From Actinomycetes bacterium (GTDB lineage Bacteria; Actinomycetota; Actinomycetes; Actinomycetales; Microbacteriaceae): a stretch of DNA of 64,000 bases. The translations under genes and the position numbers were made by a program. The notes beneath the pieces were generated by a model that saw nothing but the letters and a program-made list of their open reading frames with translations, did no database searches and had not been told where the DNA came from. Positions 16,953 through 26,792 of this stretch are shown one piece after another. Every line of letters starts with the position of its first letter. Position 1 is the first letter of the stretch. The stretch spans positions 1 to 64,000 of the forward strand of contig JAEZHW010000002.1 of the NCBI GenBank assembly GCA_023436775.1, written 5' to 3'.

Positions 16953-17606
16953 ATGCCTGCGGATCATTACTTCACGGCGGAGCCAGCCAGCCCCGAGGAG
17001 TCGCGCACGATTCAGGTCAAGCTCGCTGGCCGACCGTTGTCGGTCGTTACCGCCAACGGTGTGTTCAGCCCGGCGCACGTCGATACCGGCACGCAGGTGC
17101 TGCTGAATCACGTCCCCGCTCCCCCGCCGAGCGGCAATCTGCTGGACCTTGGCTGCGGCTGGGGCCCGATCGCGATCACCCTGGCGTTGGAATCGCCGCA
17201 CGCCACGGTCTGGGCCGTCGACGTCAACGAGCGCGCCCTGGACCTGGTGCGCCGCAACGCGGAACTCCTCGGCCTGACCAACATCACGGCAGCCCGCCCG
17301 GAGGACGTGCCCAGCGACGTGCAGTTCGCGGCCATCTGGTCGAACCCACCGATTCGGGTCGGTAAGAACGAGCTGCACTCGATGCTGACCACCTGGCTTG
17401 ACCGCCTTGCCCTCGGCAGCGATGCCTGGCTGGTGGTGCAGCGCAATCTGGGCTCTGACTCGTTGCAGCGCTGGATGGAGGCAACGCTGCCAGCGGGCTA
17501 TACCGTGCTTCGTGCAGCCAGCAACAAGGGGTTTCGGGTGCTGCGCGTGCGGCACCGGGTACCCGGCGCGCCAATGACCGGCGCGATTGTGCTACCGCCG
17601 CTGTAA
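16953..17606 (+). CDS. RsmC-like class I SAM methyltransferase
   Basis: This 217-aa single-domain protein is the C-terminal (catalytic) half of the RsmC/RlmG type that methylates guanine N2 in rRNA. It has the SAM site LLDLGCGWGPIAITLAL, the acidic loop AVDVNERALDLVRRN and the catalytic NPP motif in IWSNPPIRVGK. The N-terminal duplicated domain of enterobacterial RsmC is lacking, as in most Gram-positive homologues. The rRNA position cannot be told by eye. Confidence 0.85.
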   Translation: MPADHYFTAEPASPEESRTIQVKLAGRPLSVVTANGVFSPAHVDTGTQVLLNHVPAPPPSGNLLDLGCGWGPIAITLALESPHATVWAVDVNERALDLVRRNAELLGLTNITAARPEDVPSDVQFAAIWSNPPIRVGKNELHSMLTTWLDRLALGSDAWLVVQRNLGSDSLQRWMEATLPAGYTVLRAASNKGFRVLRVRHRVPGAPMTGAIVLPPL

Positions 17607-17614
17607 CCGGCCGA

Positions 17615-17666
17615 GCCACTGCGCTAGGCGCGAGCGCTCCGCCTCGATCGCCCGAACAGCAGTGGC
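17615..17666. terminator. Long inverted repeat between convergent genes
   Basis: GCCACTGC (17615-17622) pairs with GCAGTGGC (17659-17666). The 36-nt interior contains a further GAGCGCTC palindrome. It sits between the RsmC-like gene and dapF and abuts the dapF stop, consistent with a bidirectional terminator. Confidence 0.5.
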
Positions 17667-18560
17667 CTAGAGAAGTACCGTGCCGCGGAACACCAACTCC
17701 GCCGGGCCACTCAACGCCACGCGTTCGCTGCCGTCCGGCTGCGGGACCACACGCACACCCAACGTTCCCCCCGGCACCGTCACCTGCCAGCGGTCTGGGG
17801 CGCCCGCGCCCGCCCAATGACGAGTCGCGAGGGCCGCAGCCACGGCACCGGTACCGCACGAGAGTGTCTCACCAACGCCACGCTCATAGACGCGCATGCG
17901 GATCCGGCCGACGCCGTCCTGCACCAGCGGCTCAGCGGGCACCACGAACTCGATATTCGCGCCAGCCGGCGGGAGCGGGTCCAGATCGGGCAGCCGCTCG
18001 AGGTCCAACGCTTCCAACTCGGTGTGCTCGGCGAGCGCGACCACCACGTGTGGGTTGCCCACGTCGATACCCAGGCCTGGGCGCGGCACAGAAAGCCCCT
18101 CGGCACGCACGGTGCGCTCAGGATCCAGGCGCCAGGTTCCCAGGAGCACCTCATAGCCGCCGTTGCCGTCGCTGCGCACTTCGACCACGCCGGCGCGGGT
18201 GCCAATCAGCAGCGGTGCCGCCTCGTCGCCTGCCGGCGGTTCCGGCGCGAGGCCCTCCTCGACCAGGTACCGCACAAACACGCGCACGCCATTGCCGCAG
18301 ATCTCGGCGAGGCTACCATCCGCGTTGCGATAGTCCATGAACCACTCTGCACCGGCGGCCGCGGCCGCGTCGCTCTTGGGCTCGCCGAGCGCGGCCGAGC
18401 GCACCGCGCGCAGCAATCCGTCGCCGCCGACACCGAAATGACGGTCGGCCAACGCAGCCACCTGCTCGGCCGGCAGCGGCATGCTCGCATCAACGTCCGT
18501 GAGCAGGACGAAGTCGTTGCCGGTGCCATGGCCCTTAGTGATGCGCAGTTCTGTGGTCAC
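17667..18560 (-). CDS. dapF: Diaminopimelate epimerase
   Basis: DapF converts LL- to meso-diaminopimelate for lysine and peptidoglycan. The 297-aa sequence has the N-terminal [25 protein letters not shown], the first active-site Cys in [20 protein letters not shown] and the second in [14 protein letters not shown]. The long frame overlaps rlmN, so the GTG at 18560 is used; it yields the conserved [10 protein letters not shown] start. It is divergent from rlmN with a 41-bp gap. dapA and dapB are elsewhere in the window. Confidence 0.95.
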   Translation of the reverse strand: MTTELRITKGHGTGNDFVLLTDVDASMPLPAEQVAALADRHFGVGGDGLLRAVRSAALGEPKSDAAAAAGAEWFMDYRNADGSLAEICGNGVRVFVRYLVEEGLAPEPPAGDEAAPLLIGTRAGVVEVRSDGNGGYEVLLGTWRLDPERTVRAEGLSVPRPGLGIDVGNPHVVVALAEHTELEALDLERLPDLDPLPPAGANIEFVVPAEPLVQDGVGRIRMRVYERGVGETLSCGTGAVAAALATRHWAGAGAPDRWQVTVPGGTLGVRVVPQPDGSERVALSGPAELVFRGTVLL

Positions 18561-18601
18561 AGTTCCCAGCCTACGCCTGCGGAGTCTGGGATGATTGAGC
18601 G

Positions 18602-19867
18602 GTGAACGAACAAACTCCCCCGGAACGAACCACTGTGCGCGCCACGGGCGCTCCGCGACAGGTGCGTCCCCGTGCCGAGGGCTGGACCCAGGCCAAAGAT
18701 GCCGAGGGTCGACCGCTGCTGCAGTTTGCCTCACCGCGCCGCAAGCAGCCGGAAACCCACCTCGCCGACCTGGACATGGCTGGCCGCCAGGCCCGAGCCA
18801 CCGAGCTGGGCGTGCCCGCATTCCGGGCCAAGCAGATTTCGCAGCACTACTTCGGTCGCTACCAGATCGACCCCGCCGAAATGTCGGACCTACCGTCGGT
18901 TGGCCGCGACGAACTCGTCGGCTCGATGCTGCCGCCGCTGCTCACGGAGGTGAAGCGGCTGAAGACCGACGACAACAACACCATCAAATTCCTCTGGCGC
19001 CTCTTCGACGGCGCCCTGGTGGAGTCGGTGTTGATGCGCTACCCGAACCGGATCACGCTGTGCGTATCCAGCCAGGCCGGCTGCGGGATGAACTGCCCGT
19101 TCTGCGCCACCGGGCAGGCAGGCCTCACCCGCAACCTGTCGGCTGCCGAGATCGTGGACCAGGTCGTCGCTGCGAACCGCGCCATTGCGGCCGGAGAACT
19201 CGGTGCCTCGCATCACGCCAGTGGCGAAGCCCAGCGCGTGACCAACATCGTCTTCATGGGTATGGGTGAGCCGCTGGCCAACTACGCCCGCCTCATGACG
19301 GCGGTGCGGCGCATGGTCGCCCCCGTTCCCGAGGGGCTCGGCATGTCGGCGCGCCAGATCACGGTCTCCTCGGTGGGCCTGGCTCCGGCGATTAAGAAGC
19401 TCGCCAACGAGGACCTGCCGCTGACCTTCGCGCTGTCGCTGCATGCGCCCGACGACGCGCTCCGCGATGAACTCATCCCGGTGAACTCCCGCTGGAAGGT
19501 CGACGAGGTGTTGGACGCCGCGTACGAGTACTACCAGACCACCGGTCGCCGCGTCTCGATCGAATATGCCCTGATCAAGGACATGAACGACCACGCGTGG
19601 CGTGCCGACCTGCTGGCCGAGAAGCTGCTCTCCCGCGGCCGGGGCTGGGTGCACGTGAACCCGATCCCGCTGAACCCGACTCCGGGGTCAGTGTGGACCA
19701 GTTCCGAGCCGGAGGTCGCCCAAGAGTTCGTCCGCCGCCTCAATGACGCGGGTATCCCGACCACGCTGCGCGACACTCGCGGCCGCGAGATCGATGGCGC
19801 CTGCGGCCAGCTCGCCGCGGGCGAGGAGCCGGCGCCGGACGCTGGCCTGGCGGCGCCGCTGCTTTAG
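18602..19867 (+). CDS. rlmN: 23S rRNA A2503 (and tRNA A37) C2-methyltransferase
   Basis: This radical-SAM enzyme methylates adenine C2. The 421-aa protein (GTG start) has the N-terminal accessory domain ([15 protein letters not shown]), the radical-SAM cluster Cys residues in [16 protein letters not shown] (about 160-172), and the SAM site [11 protein letters not shown]. The substrate-methylating Cys is expected near the C-terminus (DGACGQLA). A 40-residue low-complexity N-terminus precedes the core. RlmN rather than Cfr is supported by full length and housekeeping context. Confidence 0.93.
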   Translation: MNEQTPPERTTVRATGAPRQVRPRAEGWTQAKDAEGRPLLQFASPRRKQPETHLADLDMAGRQARATELGVPAFRAKQISQHYFGRYQIDPAEMSDLPSVGRDELVGSMLPPLLTEVKRLKTDDNNTIKFLWRLFDGALVESVLMRYPNRITLCVSSQAGCGMNCPFCATGQAGLTRNLSAAEIVDQVVAANRAIAAGELGASHHASGEAQRVTNIVFMGMGEPLANYARLMTAVRRMVAPVPEGLGMSARQITVSSVGLAPAIKKLANEDLPLTFALSLHAPDDALRDELIPVNSRWKVDEVLDAAYEYYQTTGRRVSIEYALIKDMNDHAWRADLLAEKLLSRGRGWVHVNPIPLNPTPGSVWTSSEPEVAQEFVRRLNDAGIPTTLRDTRGREIDGACGQLAAGEEPAPDAGLAAPLL

Positions 19868-19940
19868 CCGCGCAGATTCGGACCGATCCGAGCCGGGCTC
19901 AACCGGGCTGGCAGTACCAGGCTGCGCGCTGACCGCTCAG

Positions 19941-20948
19941 CTACGCAGCGAGGCCGAGACACTCGAGCACCTGCTCGGCGAGGTTGTCGCTGAGATAGTC
20001 CAAGCGCACCATCTCGCCATAGCGGTTGAACCAGGAGCGCTGGCGGCGCGCATACCTGATGGTGAGGGCTTCGGTCTCATTGAGTCCCGCCTCGACGCTC
20101 ATGGTGCCATCAATGACCGCGATTGCCTGGGCGTAGCCGATCGCGCGGGAGGCGGTCTGCCCCTCGCGCAGGCCCCGGTCCAGCAGACCCCGCACCTCCT
20201 CGACCAGGCCACCGTCCCACATCTGCTCGGCACGCACCCGAAGTCGCTGGCGGAGCACATCACGGTCACCGTCGAGGAAGAACTGCGCCGTCGGCACCCA
20301 ACTGGCCGCCGCCTCGGGCAGGTGAGCACTGTAGGGCTTGCCGGTGATTTCGATGACCTCGAGGGCGCGGATGACGCGACGGACGTTGCCCGCGCTCATT
20401 GCGGCTGCGGCCGCGGGGTCCTGCTGACTCAGTCGCTCCCAGAGTTCGAAGGTCTTCCATTCCCGAGCCAGTTGGTCTGCTTCCGCCTCGAGCCGGGCAC
20501 GAATCTCAGGGTCGGTGCCCGGGAAGTGCATCTCGTGGATCACTGCGGACAGGTACAGGCCACTGCCACCAACCAGAATCGGCGTTATGCCCTGCGCGCG
20601 CAGCCCAGCGATGGTCTCCCGGGCCAGCCGCTGGTAGTGCGACACCGTCGAGGTTTCCGTCACTGCAAGCACGTCGAAGAGGTGATGTGGGATGCCACGA
20701 CGCTCCGCAACTGGGATCTTGGCCGTGCCGATGTCCATGCCCCGATAGAGCTGCATGGCGTCACCATTCACGATCTCGGCAGAGTGGCCGAGCGCGATCA
20801 GACGTTCAGCCAGTTCGAGGCTCAGCGCGGTCTTACCAGTCCCGGTCGGGCCAGCCAGCAGGATCAAGTCGCCCGGCTGCCAGGGCAGGGGCGTGACCGG
20901 ACCTGCGGCGAAGGACCAGCTAAAGCTGGCGGAGTGCTGCTCGCTCAC
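19941..20948 (-). CDS. miaA: tRNA dimethylallyltransferase
   Basis: MiaA prenylates A37 of tRNAs reading UNN codons, giving i6A, the substrate of MiaB. The P-loop LLAGPTGTGKTALSLELAERL and the blocks IVNGDAMQLYRGMDIGTAKI, HHLFDVLAVTETSTVSHYQ and LVGGSGLYLSAV are present. The GTG at 20948 gives 335 aa with an N-terminal extension of about 29 residues before the P-loop strand. The frame stays open into miaB, so the exact start is uncertain. It follows miaB by 11 bp. Confidence 0.93.
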   Translation of the reverse strand: MSEQHSASFSWSFAAGPVTPLPWQPGDLILLAGPTGTGKTALSLELAERLIALGHSAEIVNGDAMQLYRGMDIGTAKIPVAERRGIPHHLFDVLAVTETSTVSHYQRLARETIAGLRAQGITPILVGGSGLYLSAVIHEMHFPGTDPEIRARLEAEADQLAREWKTFELWERLSQQDPAAAAAMSAGNVRRVIRALEVIEITGKPYSAHLPEAAASWVPTAQFFLDGDRDVLRQRLRVRAEQMWDGGLVEEVRGLLDRGLREGQTASRAIGYAQAIAVIDGTMSVEAGLNETEALTIRYARRQRSWFNRYGEMVRLDYLSDNLAEQVLECLGLAA

Positions 20949-20959
20949 GTGGTGGTCGA

Positions 20960-22537
20960 TCAGCGTTCGCCGTCGCTCGGGTCGTAAATCGGCACGGTCG
21001 AGACCGGCACCGGGGTCAATGGCAGCATGGTGCGGCCTTGTGGAGCACCGACCTTGATGGTCGGGAAGCCAAGCGACACGGCCGAAGTGCCGCTCACGCC
21101 ACCGGTGCTCGGCACGCCACAGGAAGCAGCCTGGGCACGATCCCAAGCGTCACCGGCGCGGCTGCGGCGAATCTGCAGCGGGCTGCCGTCCGACTCGGCG
21201 ATCAAGTGGAACGGTGCGGCCTTGGTCACCGTAGCCGTGACGAAATCACCCGGGCGTGGCACCTCGGAGCCTTCCGGCACGTCGAAGTGAACCAGGCGGC
21301 TGTCCTGCGCGCGACCGCTCATCCGGTGCGTCTCGGAATCCTTGCGCCCGTCACCGGTCGTCACGAGCAGTTCCAGGGTGCGGCCGACCTGCTTGGCGTT
21401 CTCTTCGGTGCTGATCCGATCCTGCAGCGCAATGAGGCGGTCGTAGCGTTCCTGCACCACTTCCTTCGGCAACTGGTCCGGCAGGTCCGCGGCCGGGGTG
21501 CCGGGACGCTTCGAGTATTGGAAGGTGAATGCCGAGGCGAAGCGCGAGGCCTCGACCACGCGCAGCGTCTCTTGGAAGTCTTCTTCGGTCTCGCCCGGGA
21601 AGCCGACGATGATGTCGGTCGAAATCGCGGCATTCGGGATCTTGGCGCGCACGCGGTCTAGGATGCCCAGGAATCGCTCGGAGCGGTAGGACCGGCGCAT
21701 CGCCTTGAGGATGCGGTCCGAGCCGGACTGCAGCGGCATATGCAGCTGCGGCATCACGGTCGGGGTCTCTGCCATCGCGTCAATCACGTCGTCCGTGAAC
21801 GCGGCCGGGTGCGGGCTGGTGAAACGAATCCGCTCCAGGCCCTCGATTTCGCCAGCGGCACGCAGCAACTTCGCGAAGGCCTGACGGTCACCGAACTCAA
21901 CGCCATAGGAGTTCACGTTCTGGCCGAGCAGGGTGACCTCTACCGCGCCGTCGTCGACCAGCGCCTGGATTTCCGCGAGGATCTCGCCCGGCCGACGGTC
22001 GCGTTCCTTGCCACGAAGGCTCGGCACGATACAGAAGGTGCACGTGTTGTTGCAGCCGACCGAGATGGATACCCAGCCGGCATAGGTGGAGTCACGCTTG
22101 GTGGGCAGCGTCGACGGGAAGACTTCGAGCGACTCCAGGATCTCGAGCTGTGCTTCGCCATTGTGTCGGGCACGCTCCAGCAGACTCGGCAGCGAATGCA
22201 GATTGTGCGTGCCAAAGACCACGTCCACCCACGGGGCCTTGGACAGGATGGTGGCCCGGTCCTTCTGGGCCAAGCAGCCGCCGACGGCGATCTGCAGACC
22301 GCCATGCTCACGCTTACTCTTGGCCAGGTGGCCGAGGGTGCCGTAGAGCTTGTTGTCGGCGTTCTCCCGCACGGCGCAGGTGTTGATGACGACGACGTCC
22401 GGCGTCTCGCCCTCGGCGACCGGGACATACCCGGCAGCCTCCAGTGATCCCGCCAGCCGCTCAGAATCGTGCACATTCATCTGGCAGCCGAAGGTGCGCA
22501 CCTCATACCGGCGTGGCGCTTCCTGGATCGCAGTCAT
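20960..22537 (-). CDS. miaB: tRNA-2-methylthio-N6-dimethylallyladenosine synthase
   Basis: MiaB adds the 2-methylthio group to i6A37. The 525-aa protein has the UPF0004 domain ([39 protein letters not shown]) with its three cluster Cys, and the radical-SAM motif [18 protein letters not shown] (about 164). A C-terminal TRAM domain follows, then an actinobacterial tail of about 80 residues ending near [12 protein letters not shown] at 22537 matches the conserved N-terminus. miaB-miaA order fits consecutive pathway steps in reverse. Confidence 0.94.
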   Translation of the reverse strand: MTAIQEAPRRYEVRTFGCQMNVHDSERLAGSLEAAGYVPVAEGETPDVVVINTCAVRENADNKLYGTLGHLAKSKREHGGLQIAVGGCLAQKDRATILSKAPWVDVVFGTHNLHSLPSLLERARHNGEAQLEILESLEVFPSTLPTKRDSTYAGWVSISVGCNNTCTFCIVPSLRGKERDRRPGEILAEIQALVDDGAVEVTLLGQNVNSYGVEFGDRQAFAKLLRAAGEIEGLERIRFTSPHPAAFTDDVIDAMAETPTVMPQLHMPLQSGSDRILKAMRRSYRSERFLGILDRVRAKIPNAAISTDIIVGFPGETEEDFQETLRVVEASRFASAFTFQYSKRPGTPAADLPDQLPKEVVQERYDRLIALQDRISTEENAKQVGRTLELLVTTGDGRKDSETHRMSGRAQDSRLVHFDVPEGSEVPRPGDFVTATVTKAAPFHLIAESDGSPLQIRRSRAGDAWDRAQAASCGVPSTGGVSGTSAVSLGFPTIKVGAPQGRTMLPLTPVPVSTVPIYDPSDGER

Positions 22538-22651
22538 GACAGCCAGTGTACGACTGTGGCCGGGTCCGATGCGAAAGCGCAAGCGCCGTCCGCATTACAT
22601 CAACCGCGCAGTCCGAGGCGAGGAGAATTCGCCGCCGGAGCGCCCCGTGCG

Positions 22652-23494
22652 TCACTGGAAGCGAGGCCCGCTGGTGCCGCGCGCGGGGCGCTGACTGGGC
22701 CATTGCCCCGTGGCAGCGGCGTCGCGCGAGGAGAAGGAACGACGAGGTCCGGAACCAGCCGGCACCACAGCCCGTACCGCCTGCGTGATCACATCCGCGC
22801 TGAATCCTCGACGTTGCAACTGGCCGCGCAGGCGCCGTTCCGCGACCGCAGGTTCGAGCCGAGCCAAGGCGGCGCGCTTCGACTCGGCGAAGGCCAGGGC
22901 GAGGTCGGCTTCGGTGTCACGATCCACCACCGCCACCGCGCGATTGATGACATCGGCGGGCAGATGCTGCGCCTTGAGTTCCTGAATCAGCGCCGAGCGA
23001 CTCAGACGCTTGCGCTGCATGAGCCGTTCGACGAGGGATTCGGCCATGCGTGCATCGTTCACGAAGCCGAGCGCAACCAACTGCTGCGCCTCCGCTTCGG
23101 CCAGCATCGCTGGTACGCCGAGGCTGACGAGCTTGGCGGCGAGGCCCCGCTCAGAGTAGTCGCGGCGGGCGAGCGCCTTGACTGCCAAGTCGCGGATGCG
23201 CGCCGGATCTGTGACCGCATCCTCGCTGAAGGCTTCGCCGGAGATCGCATGGACACTGGCCAGTCGCGCCGGCGCTTCGTCCTCGTCGGGCACACACCTG
23301 GGGCCGGACGCGCTGGCGGGTCGTTCCTGAATGGCCTGCATCCGTTCCCGCAGGTCCGCAACCACCGAACCGAGGGGCCTGGGGTCACGGTCATCGGCTG
23401 CCGCTTCGTCGCGGCCAGCGTCGTTCGCGGCGGAACGCTTGCCACCGTGCAGGTAGTGCACGGTGGCAAGGCGTTCGACTACCGGCTCACTCAT
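22652..23494 (-). CDS. recX: Regulatory protein RecX
   Basis: RecX binds RecA filaments and limits their activity. The 280-aa protein has an N-terminal low-complexity half (about 1-100, Asp/Ala/Arg-rich) and the three-helix RecX repeats ([62 protein letters not shown]). The ATG overlaps the recA stop as ATGA (23491-23494), the usual coupled arrangement. The C-terminal 40 residues are rich in Ser/Arg/Gly and unlike the repeats. Confidence 0.9.
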   Translation of the reverse strand: MSEPVVERLATVHYLHGGKRSAANDAGRDEAAADDRDPRPLGSVVADLRERMQAIQERPASASGPRCVPDEDEAPARLASVHAISGEAFSEDAVTDPARIRDLAVKALARRDYSERGLAAKLVSLGVPAMLAEAEAQQLVALGFVNDARMAESLVERLMQRKRLSRSALIQELKAQHLPADVINRAVAVVDRDTEADLALAFAESKRAALARLEPAVAERRLRGQLQRRGFSADVITQAVRAVVPAGSGPRRSFSSRDAAATGQWPSQRPARGTSGPRFQ

Positions 23495-24561
23495 GCGCCG
23501 GCGGCTCGCTTCTCAGCCAGCTTGTCGGTCAGCGAGTCGACCGGCGCAGCGCCTTCGACAGGGCCTTCAACAATGCCAAGCTTGGTCAGGATGCGCAGTT
23601 CGATTTCTTCGGCGACCGTCGGGTTCTGGGCCAGGAAGTTGCGGGCGTTTTCCTTCCCCTGGCCGAGCTGCTGGTCACCGTAGGTATACCAGGCACCGGA
23701 CTTCTTGACGATGCCGTGTTCAACGCCAAAGTCGATCAGGCTTCCCTCGCGGGAGATACCGACGCCATAGAGGATGTCGAATTCAGCCTGCTTGAAGGGT
23801 GCCGCCATCTTGTTCTTGACGACTTTGACGCGGGTGCGGTTACCGATCGCGTCGGCGCCATCCTTCAGCGTTTCAATGCGGCGGATGTCCATCCGGACCG
23901 AGGCATAGAACTTGAGCGCCTTACCACCGGCAGTCGTTTCGGGGCTGCCGAAGAAAACGCCAATCTTTTCACGGAGCTGGTTGATGAAGATCGCGGTGGT
24001 CTTCGTCGAGTTGAGTGCACCGGTGAGCTTGCGCAGTGCCTGGCTCATCAGGCGAGCCTGGAGGCCGGGTAGCGAGTCACCCATCTCCCCGTCGAGTTCG
24101 GCCTTGGGCACCAGGGCTGCGACCGAGTCGATCACGATGATGTCAATCGATCCCGAACGAATCAGCATGTCGGCGATTTCCAGGGCCTGTTCACCGGTGT
24201 CCGGCTGCGAGACCAGCAGTTCGTCGATGTTCACGCCGAGCTTCTTGGCGTATTCGGGGTCGAGGGCGTGTTCGGCGTCCACGAAGGCGGCAATACCGCC
24301 GGCACGCTGTGCGTTCGCAATCGCGTGCAGTGCAACCGTGGTCTTACCGGACGATTCCGGACCATAGATTTCCACCACGCGACCACGCGGGAGACCGCCG
24401 ATACCGAGCGCAACATCGAGTGCGATCGAGCCGGTCGAAATCACTTCTACCGGGGCACGCTCATCCGAGCCCAGGCGCATCACGGAACCCTTGCCGAACT
24501 GGCGGTCAATTTGTGCCAGTGCTGCTTCGAGGGCCTTTTCCTTGTCTGGTGTCGTTGCCAC
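23491..24561 (-). CDS. recA: Recombinase RecA
   Basis: RecA forms filaments on ssDNA for strand exchange and for LexA cleavage. From the GTG at 24561 (AAGGAG 5 nt upstream) it is 356 aa. Landmarks are Walker [10 protein letters not shown] (67-75), the catalytic Glu region [13 protein letters not shown], Walker [17 protein letters not shown], the L2 loop [21 protein letters not shown] and the C-terminal domain. The long upstream frame to 24687 runs through the promoter and is not used. The 291-bp leader carries an SOS box and a PafBC-type motif. Confidence 0.98.
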   Translation of the reverse strand: MATTPDKEKALEAALAQIDRQFGKGSVMRLGSDERAPVEVISTGSIALDVALGIGGLPRGRVVEIYGPESSGKTTVALHAIANAQRAGGIAAFVDAEHALDPEYAKKLGVNIDELLVSQPDTGEQALEIADMLIRSGSIDIIVIDSVAALVPKAELDGEMGDSLPGLQARLMSQALRKLTGALNSTKTTAIFINQLREKIGVFFGSPETTAGGKALKFYASVRMDIRRIETLKDGADAIGNRTRVKVVKNKMAAPFKQAEFDILYGVGISREGSLIDFGVEHGIVKKSGAWYTYGDQQLGQGKENARNFLAQNPTVAEEIELRILTKLGIVEGPVEGAAPVDSLTDKLAEKRAAGA

Positions 24562-24664
24562 CGGGACTCCTTCTTGTCGCATTCGATTTGCCCACAGGCT
24601 GTCGCGACATCCGGATTTCCCGGACCGTTCGACAGGGCAGTTGCAGGATTGCTGTCTGCTTCGT

Positions 24665-24687
24665 ACGGTACGACCGACGACTGACAC
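24665..24687 (-). promoter_or_regulatory. PafBC/RecA-NDp-type promoter of recA
   Basis: On the minus strand GTGTCAGTC (24687-24679), then 8 nt, then TACCGT (24670-24665) fits the LexA-independent DNA-damage promoter TTGTCRGTG-N8-TANNNT with two mismatches in the left element. It would place the start of transcription about 100 nt upstream of the recA GTG. Confidence 0.55.
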
Positions 24688-24758
24688 TGAGGCCGAAATC
24701 AGTCATCCCGCAGGAAACCAGTCCAACAAGGCTGCTGTGCAGGAGCCTAGCAAGGAAT

Positions 24759-24774
24759 TCGAACAGAGTTTCGA
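24759..24774. promoter_or_regulatory. SOS box upstream of recA
   Basis: TCGAACAGAGTTTCGA matches 11 of 12 defined positions of the LexA operator. It lies about 200 bp upstream of the recA start, between recA and the DUF3046 gene, and upstream of the PafBC-type motif. Confidence 0.85.
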
Positions 24775-24852
24775 TAGCGAGCGGTTCGGCGTGTCGAACC
24801 CGCGTGCCAGGCAGCACCAAATTCGGCACCGCTGAGCGCTACAAACCTCGGT

Positions 24853-25080
24853 CTAATCCGAATCAATGGGCTTGCGCAGCCCCACGCCATGCCACCGCTC
24901 CTTCGGCACCTGCTGCGCGACGCAGAGCGCCAACCAGACCTGCCGAGGCGAATAGCCATGCGCCAGTGCGTCGTTGCCGGTACGACCACCGAGGTCGCTG
25001 AGCACCAAGTCATTCAGCAGCACAGCACCGAGGCCACCGAACTCGTCGCGAACGGCGCGCTCGAGTTCACTCTGTCGCAC
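24853..25080 (-). CDS. DUF3046 domain-containing protein
   Basis: This small soluble protein (75 aa) begins MRQSELERAVRDEFGGLGAV and contains SDLGGRTGNDALAHGYSPRQVWLALC, the hallmark of DUF3046. The family is found almost only in actinobacteria, nearly always just upstream of recA as here. Function is unknown. It follows clgR by 17 bp, so the two probably share a transcript. Confidence 0.85.
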   Translation of the reverse strand: MRQSELERAVRDEFGGLGAVLLNDLVLSDLGGRTGNDALAHGYSPRQVWLALCVAQQVPKERWHGVGLRKPIDSD

Positions 25081-25097
25081 GCGAACGATTCCCGGGA

Positions 25098-25463
25098 CTA
25101 GCGAGACAGCACGTCGGCGTCGAGCTCAGCCATGAAGGAGTCCGGCACGGTGTCCGGAACGGCCGAGATGCGCGGCGTGTAGCGCGCGGCACGCACCTGA
25201 TCGGCGGATGCCATCGGGTGCTGCAACTGCTCGAGCAGTTCGATGCGGTCACTCACCTCGCGCATGATCGCCGACACCGGGGTGTTCAGCGCGTCGGCCA
25301 CCGAGGCGAGGATTTCGCTCGACACTTCCTTCTGCCCGCGCTCGACCTCAGAGAGGTATCCAAGCGCAACGCTGGCCTGGCCAGCGACTTGACGAAGGGT
25401 ACGACCCTGCTGCTGGCGCAGGTCACGCAGAACGTCGCCGATCTCTTGACGGACCAGAATCAT
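25098..25463 (-). CDS. clgR: XRE-family regulator ClgR
   Basis: ClgR activates clp protease genes, and often itself, in actinobacteria. The 121-aa protein has an XRE helix-turn-helix (IGDVLRDLRQQQGRTLRQVA, SVALGYLSEVERGQKEVSSE) at about 6-65, and a C-terminal tail of about 50 residues ending DADVLSR. AAGGGAG precedes the ATG. The gene lies between cinA and DUF3046-recA, the classic clgR position. Upstream repeats (25497-25568) are candidate autoregulatory sites. Confidence 0.88.
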   Translation of the reverse strand: MILVRQEIGDVLRDLRQQQGRTLRQVAGQASVALGYLSEVERGQKEVSSEILASVADALNTPVSAIMREVSDRIELLEQLQHPMASADQVRAARYTPRISAVPDTVPDSFMAELDADVLSR

Positions 25464-25496
25464 CGTTCACTCCCTTCCTCTCGGGCATTCAGCCTA

Positions 25497-25568
25497 GCGA
25501 ATGAGGTGCTTCGAGCCTATTCGCCCAGCGCTGTGCATTTCCCGGGAGCACCGGTGGTTTCCCCGGGA
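25497..25568. repeat. Inverted and direct repeats upstream of clgR
   Basis: GCGAAT (25497-25502) and ATTCGC (25519-25524) form an inverted repeat. Further upstream TTTCCCGGGA (25538-25547) recurs as TTTCCCCGGGA (25558-25568), about two helical turns apart, with an ACCGGT palindrome between. All lie in the 177-bp gap between cinA and clgR. They may be operators for ClgR or another regulator. Confidence 0.4.
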
Positions 25569-25640
25569 CACTAGCGATAACCCACGCCACTCCCTCAATA
25601 TTCCCGGTTGCGACGGGAACGCCACCACGACATGGAAGGC

Positions 25641-26153
25641 CTAGTTGTCGGCCTCGTCGAGGTGCGTCACGAGCCAGCCGAGGGCCTCGGCCACCGTCTG
25701 CGAACGAATCGACGCTCGGTCGCCAGCCAGGGCCAGGCGACGATGCCAGACCCCCGCCTCGGTCGCAAGACCAAGAAATACCGTGCCCGGGGCCTGCCCA
25801 TCCTGTGGGTCAGGACCGGCAACCCCGGTGGTGGCGACACCGATGGTGGCGGGGCGCCCGTCCACGGCGGCAGCCATCCGCACGCCGGCTGCCATCTGCT
25901 CGGCCACCTGCGGATGCACCGCACCATGTTCTGCGAGGAGCTCGGCGGAAACGCCGAGCAGCGAGTGCTTCAGCGGCGTCTGATAGGCCACAATGCCGCC
26001 GTGCAGCACCGCCGAAATGCCCGGCACCTCGACCAGGGTCGCGGTCAAGACACCGCCGGTCAGCGACTCTGCGACCGCAATCCGCACCCCACGCTCGCGC
26101 CAGTTGGGCAGCCGTACTGCGACGGCTTCGGTCCACCCAGCGAGATCGCTCAT
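25641..26153 (-). CDS. cinA: CinA C-terminal domain protein (NMN amidohydrolase family)
   Basis: Stand-alone CinA-C/PncC proteins deamidate nicotinamide mononucleotide for NAD recycling. The 170-aa protein has the family blocks IAVAESLTGGVLTATLVEVPG, GGIVAYQTPLKHSLLGV and ATTGVAGPDPQDGQAPGTVFLGL. The N-terminal COG1058 domain of longer CinA proteins is absent. The ATG at 26153 overlaps the pgsA stop as ATGA. Confidence 0.9.
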   Translation of the reverse strand: MSDLAGWTEAVAVRLPNWRERGVRIAVAESLTGGVLTATLVEVPGISAVLHGGIVAYQTPLKHSLLGVSAELLAEHGAVHPQVAEQMAAGVRMAAAVDGRPATIGVATTGVAGPDPQDGQAPGTVFLGLATEAGVWHRRLALAGDRASIRSQTVAEALGWLVTHLDEADN

Positions 26154-26785
26154 TGCTCCGTGGCAGTCGGGGCCGTCCGGGCCGCCCAGAGGTAGCGGAA
26201 ACCGCTCCAAAGGGTGAGTGCCACCGCCACGCTCATCAGCGCCGCGTTGACCCACCAGATCCAGTCACCAATCAGCAGCCACAGCGGCACGAGCGCGAAG
26301 GAGATGGCGATCGCCTGCACGATGGTCTTGAGCTTGCCTGCCCAGTCTGCGGGGATGACACGGTCACGCAGCTTGAAGAAGCGATACACCGTGATCCCCA
26401 GTTCGCGCACCAGGATCACAATGGTGACCCACCAGGGCAGTTCGCCCAGGATCGAGAGCGCCACCACGGCACCGCCGATCAGCACCTTGTCAGCGATCGG
26501 GTCGAGCAGCTTGCCGAGCGGCGTCACCAAGTTACGCTGACGAGCCAGCGAGCCATCCACGCTGTCGGTCGCGATCGCGAGGATGAACAGCCCCGCGGCC
26601 AGCCACCGCAGCACACCGAGTTCGCCACCGTCCACCAGCAGCATCCAGACGACTGCCGGCGCGATCAGAATGCGCACCAGGGTAATCAAGTTGGCAAGGT
26701 TGCCACTGGATGCGGGTGATTCACCGGGACTCACGACTCGACCGCGGAGGGAGTGCTGCGAGCGCGCGGGAGCCGAGTCGCTCAT
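26150..26785 (-). CDS. pgsA: CDP-diacylglycerol-glycerol-3-phosphate 3-phosphatidyltransferase
   Basis: PgsA makes phosphatidylglycerol phosphate. The 211-aa integral membrane protein has the CDP-alcohol phosphotransferase motif D-x2-D-G-x2-A-R-x8-G-x3-D-x3-D in DSVDGSLARQ...GKLLDPIAD (about 74-96) and four to six membrane helices. Its place between ftsK and cinA is standard for actinobacteria. The motif alone does not separate it from other phosphatidyltransferases; the neighbourhood and the sequence ITLVRILIAPAVVWML support PgsA. Confidence 0.9.
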   Translation of the reverse strand: MSDSAPARSQHSLRGRVVSPGESPASSGNLANLITLVRILIAPAVVWMLLVDGGELGVLRWLAAGLFILAIATDSVDGSLARQRNLVTPLGKLLDPIADKVLIGGAVVALSILGELPWWVTIVILVRELGITVYRFFKLRDRVIPADWAGKLKTIVQAIAISFALVPLWLLIGDWIWWVNAALMSVAVALTLWSGFRYLWAARTAPTATEQ

Positions 26786-26792
26786 CGAGCCC

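Noticed and set aside
20949..21146. 66-residue N-terminal extension of miaA
   Set aside because: It lies wholly inside the 3' end of miaB in another frame and is not conserved in MiaA; the GTG at 20948 is preferred.
24780..24830. tRNA-like GGTTCGA segment upstream of recA
   Set aside because: The T-loop-like string lacks a 7-bp acceptor stem, D arm and anticodon arm at proper distances.
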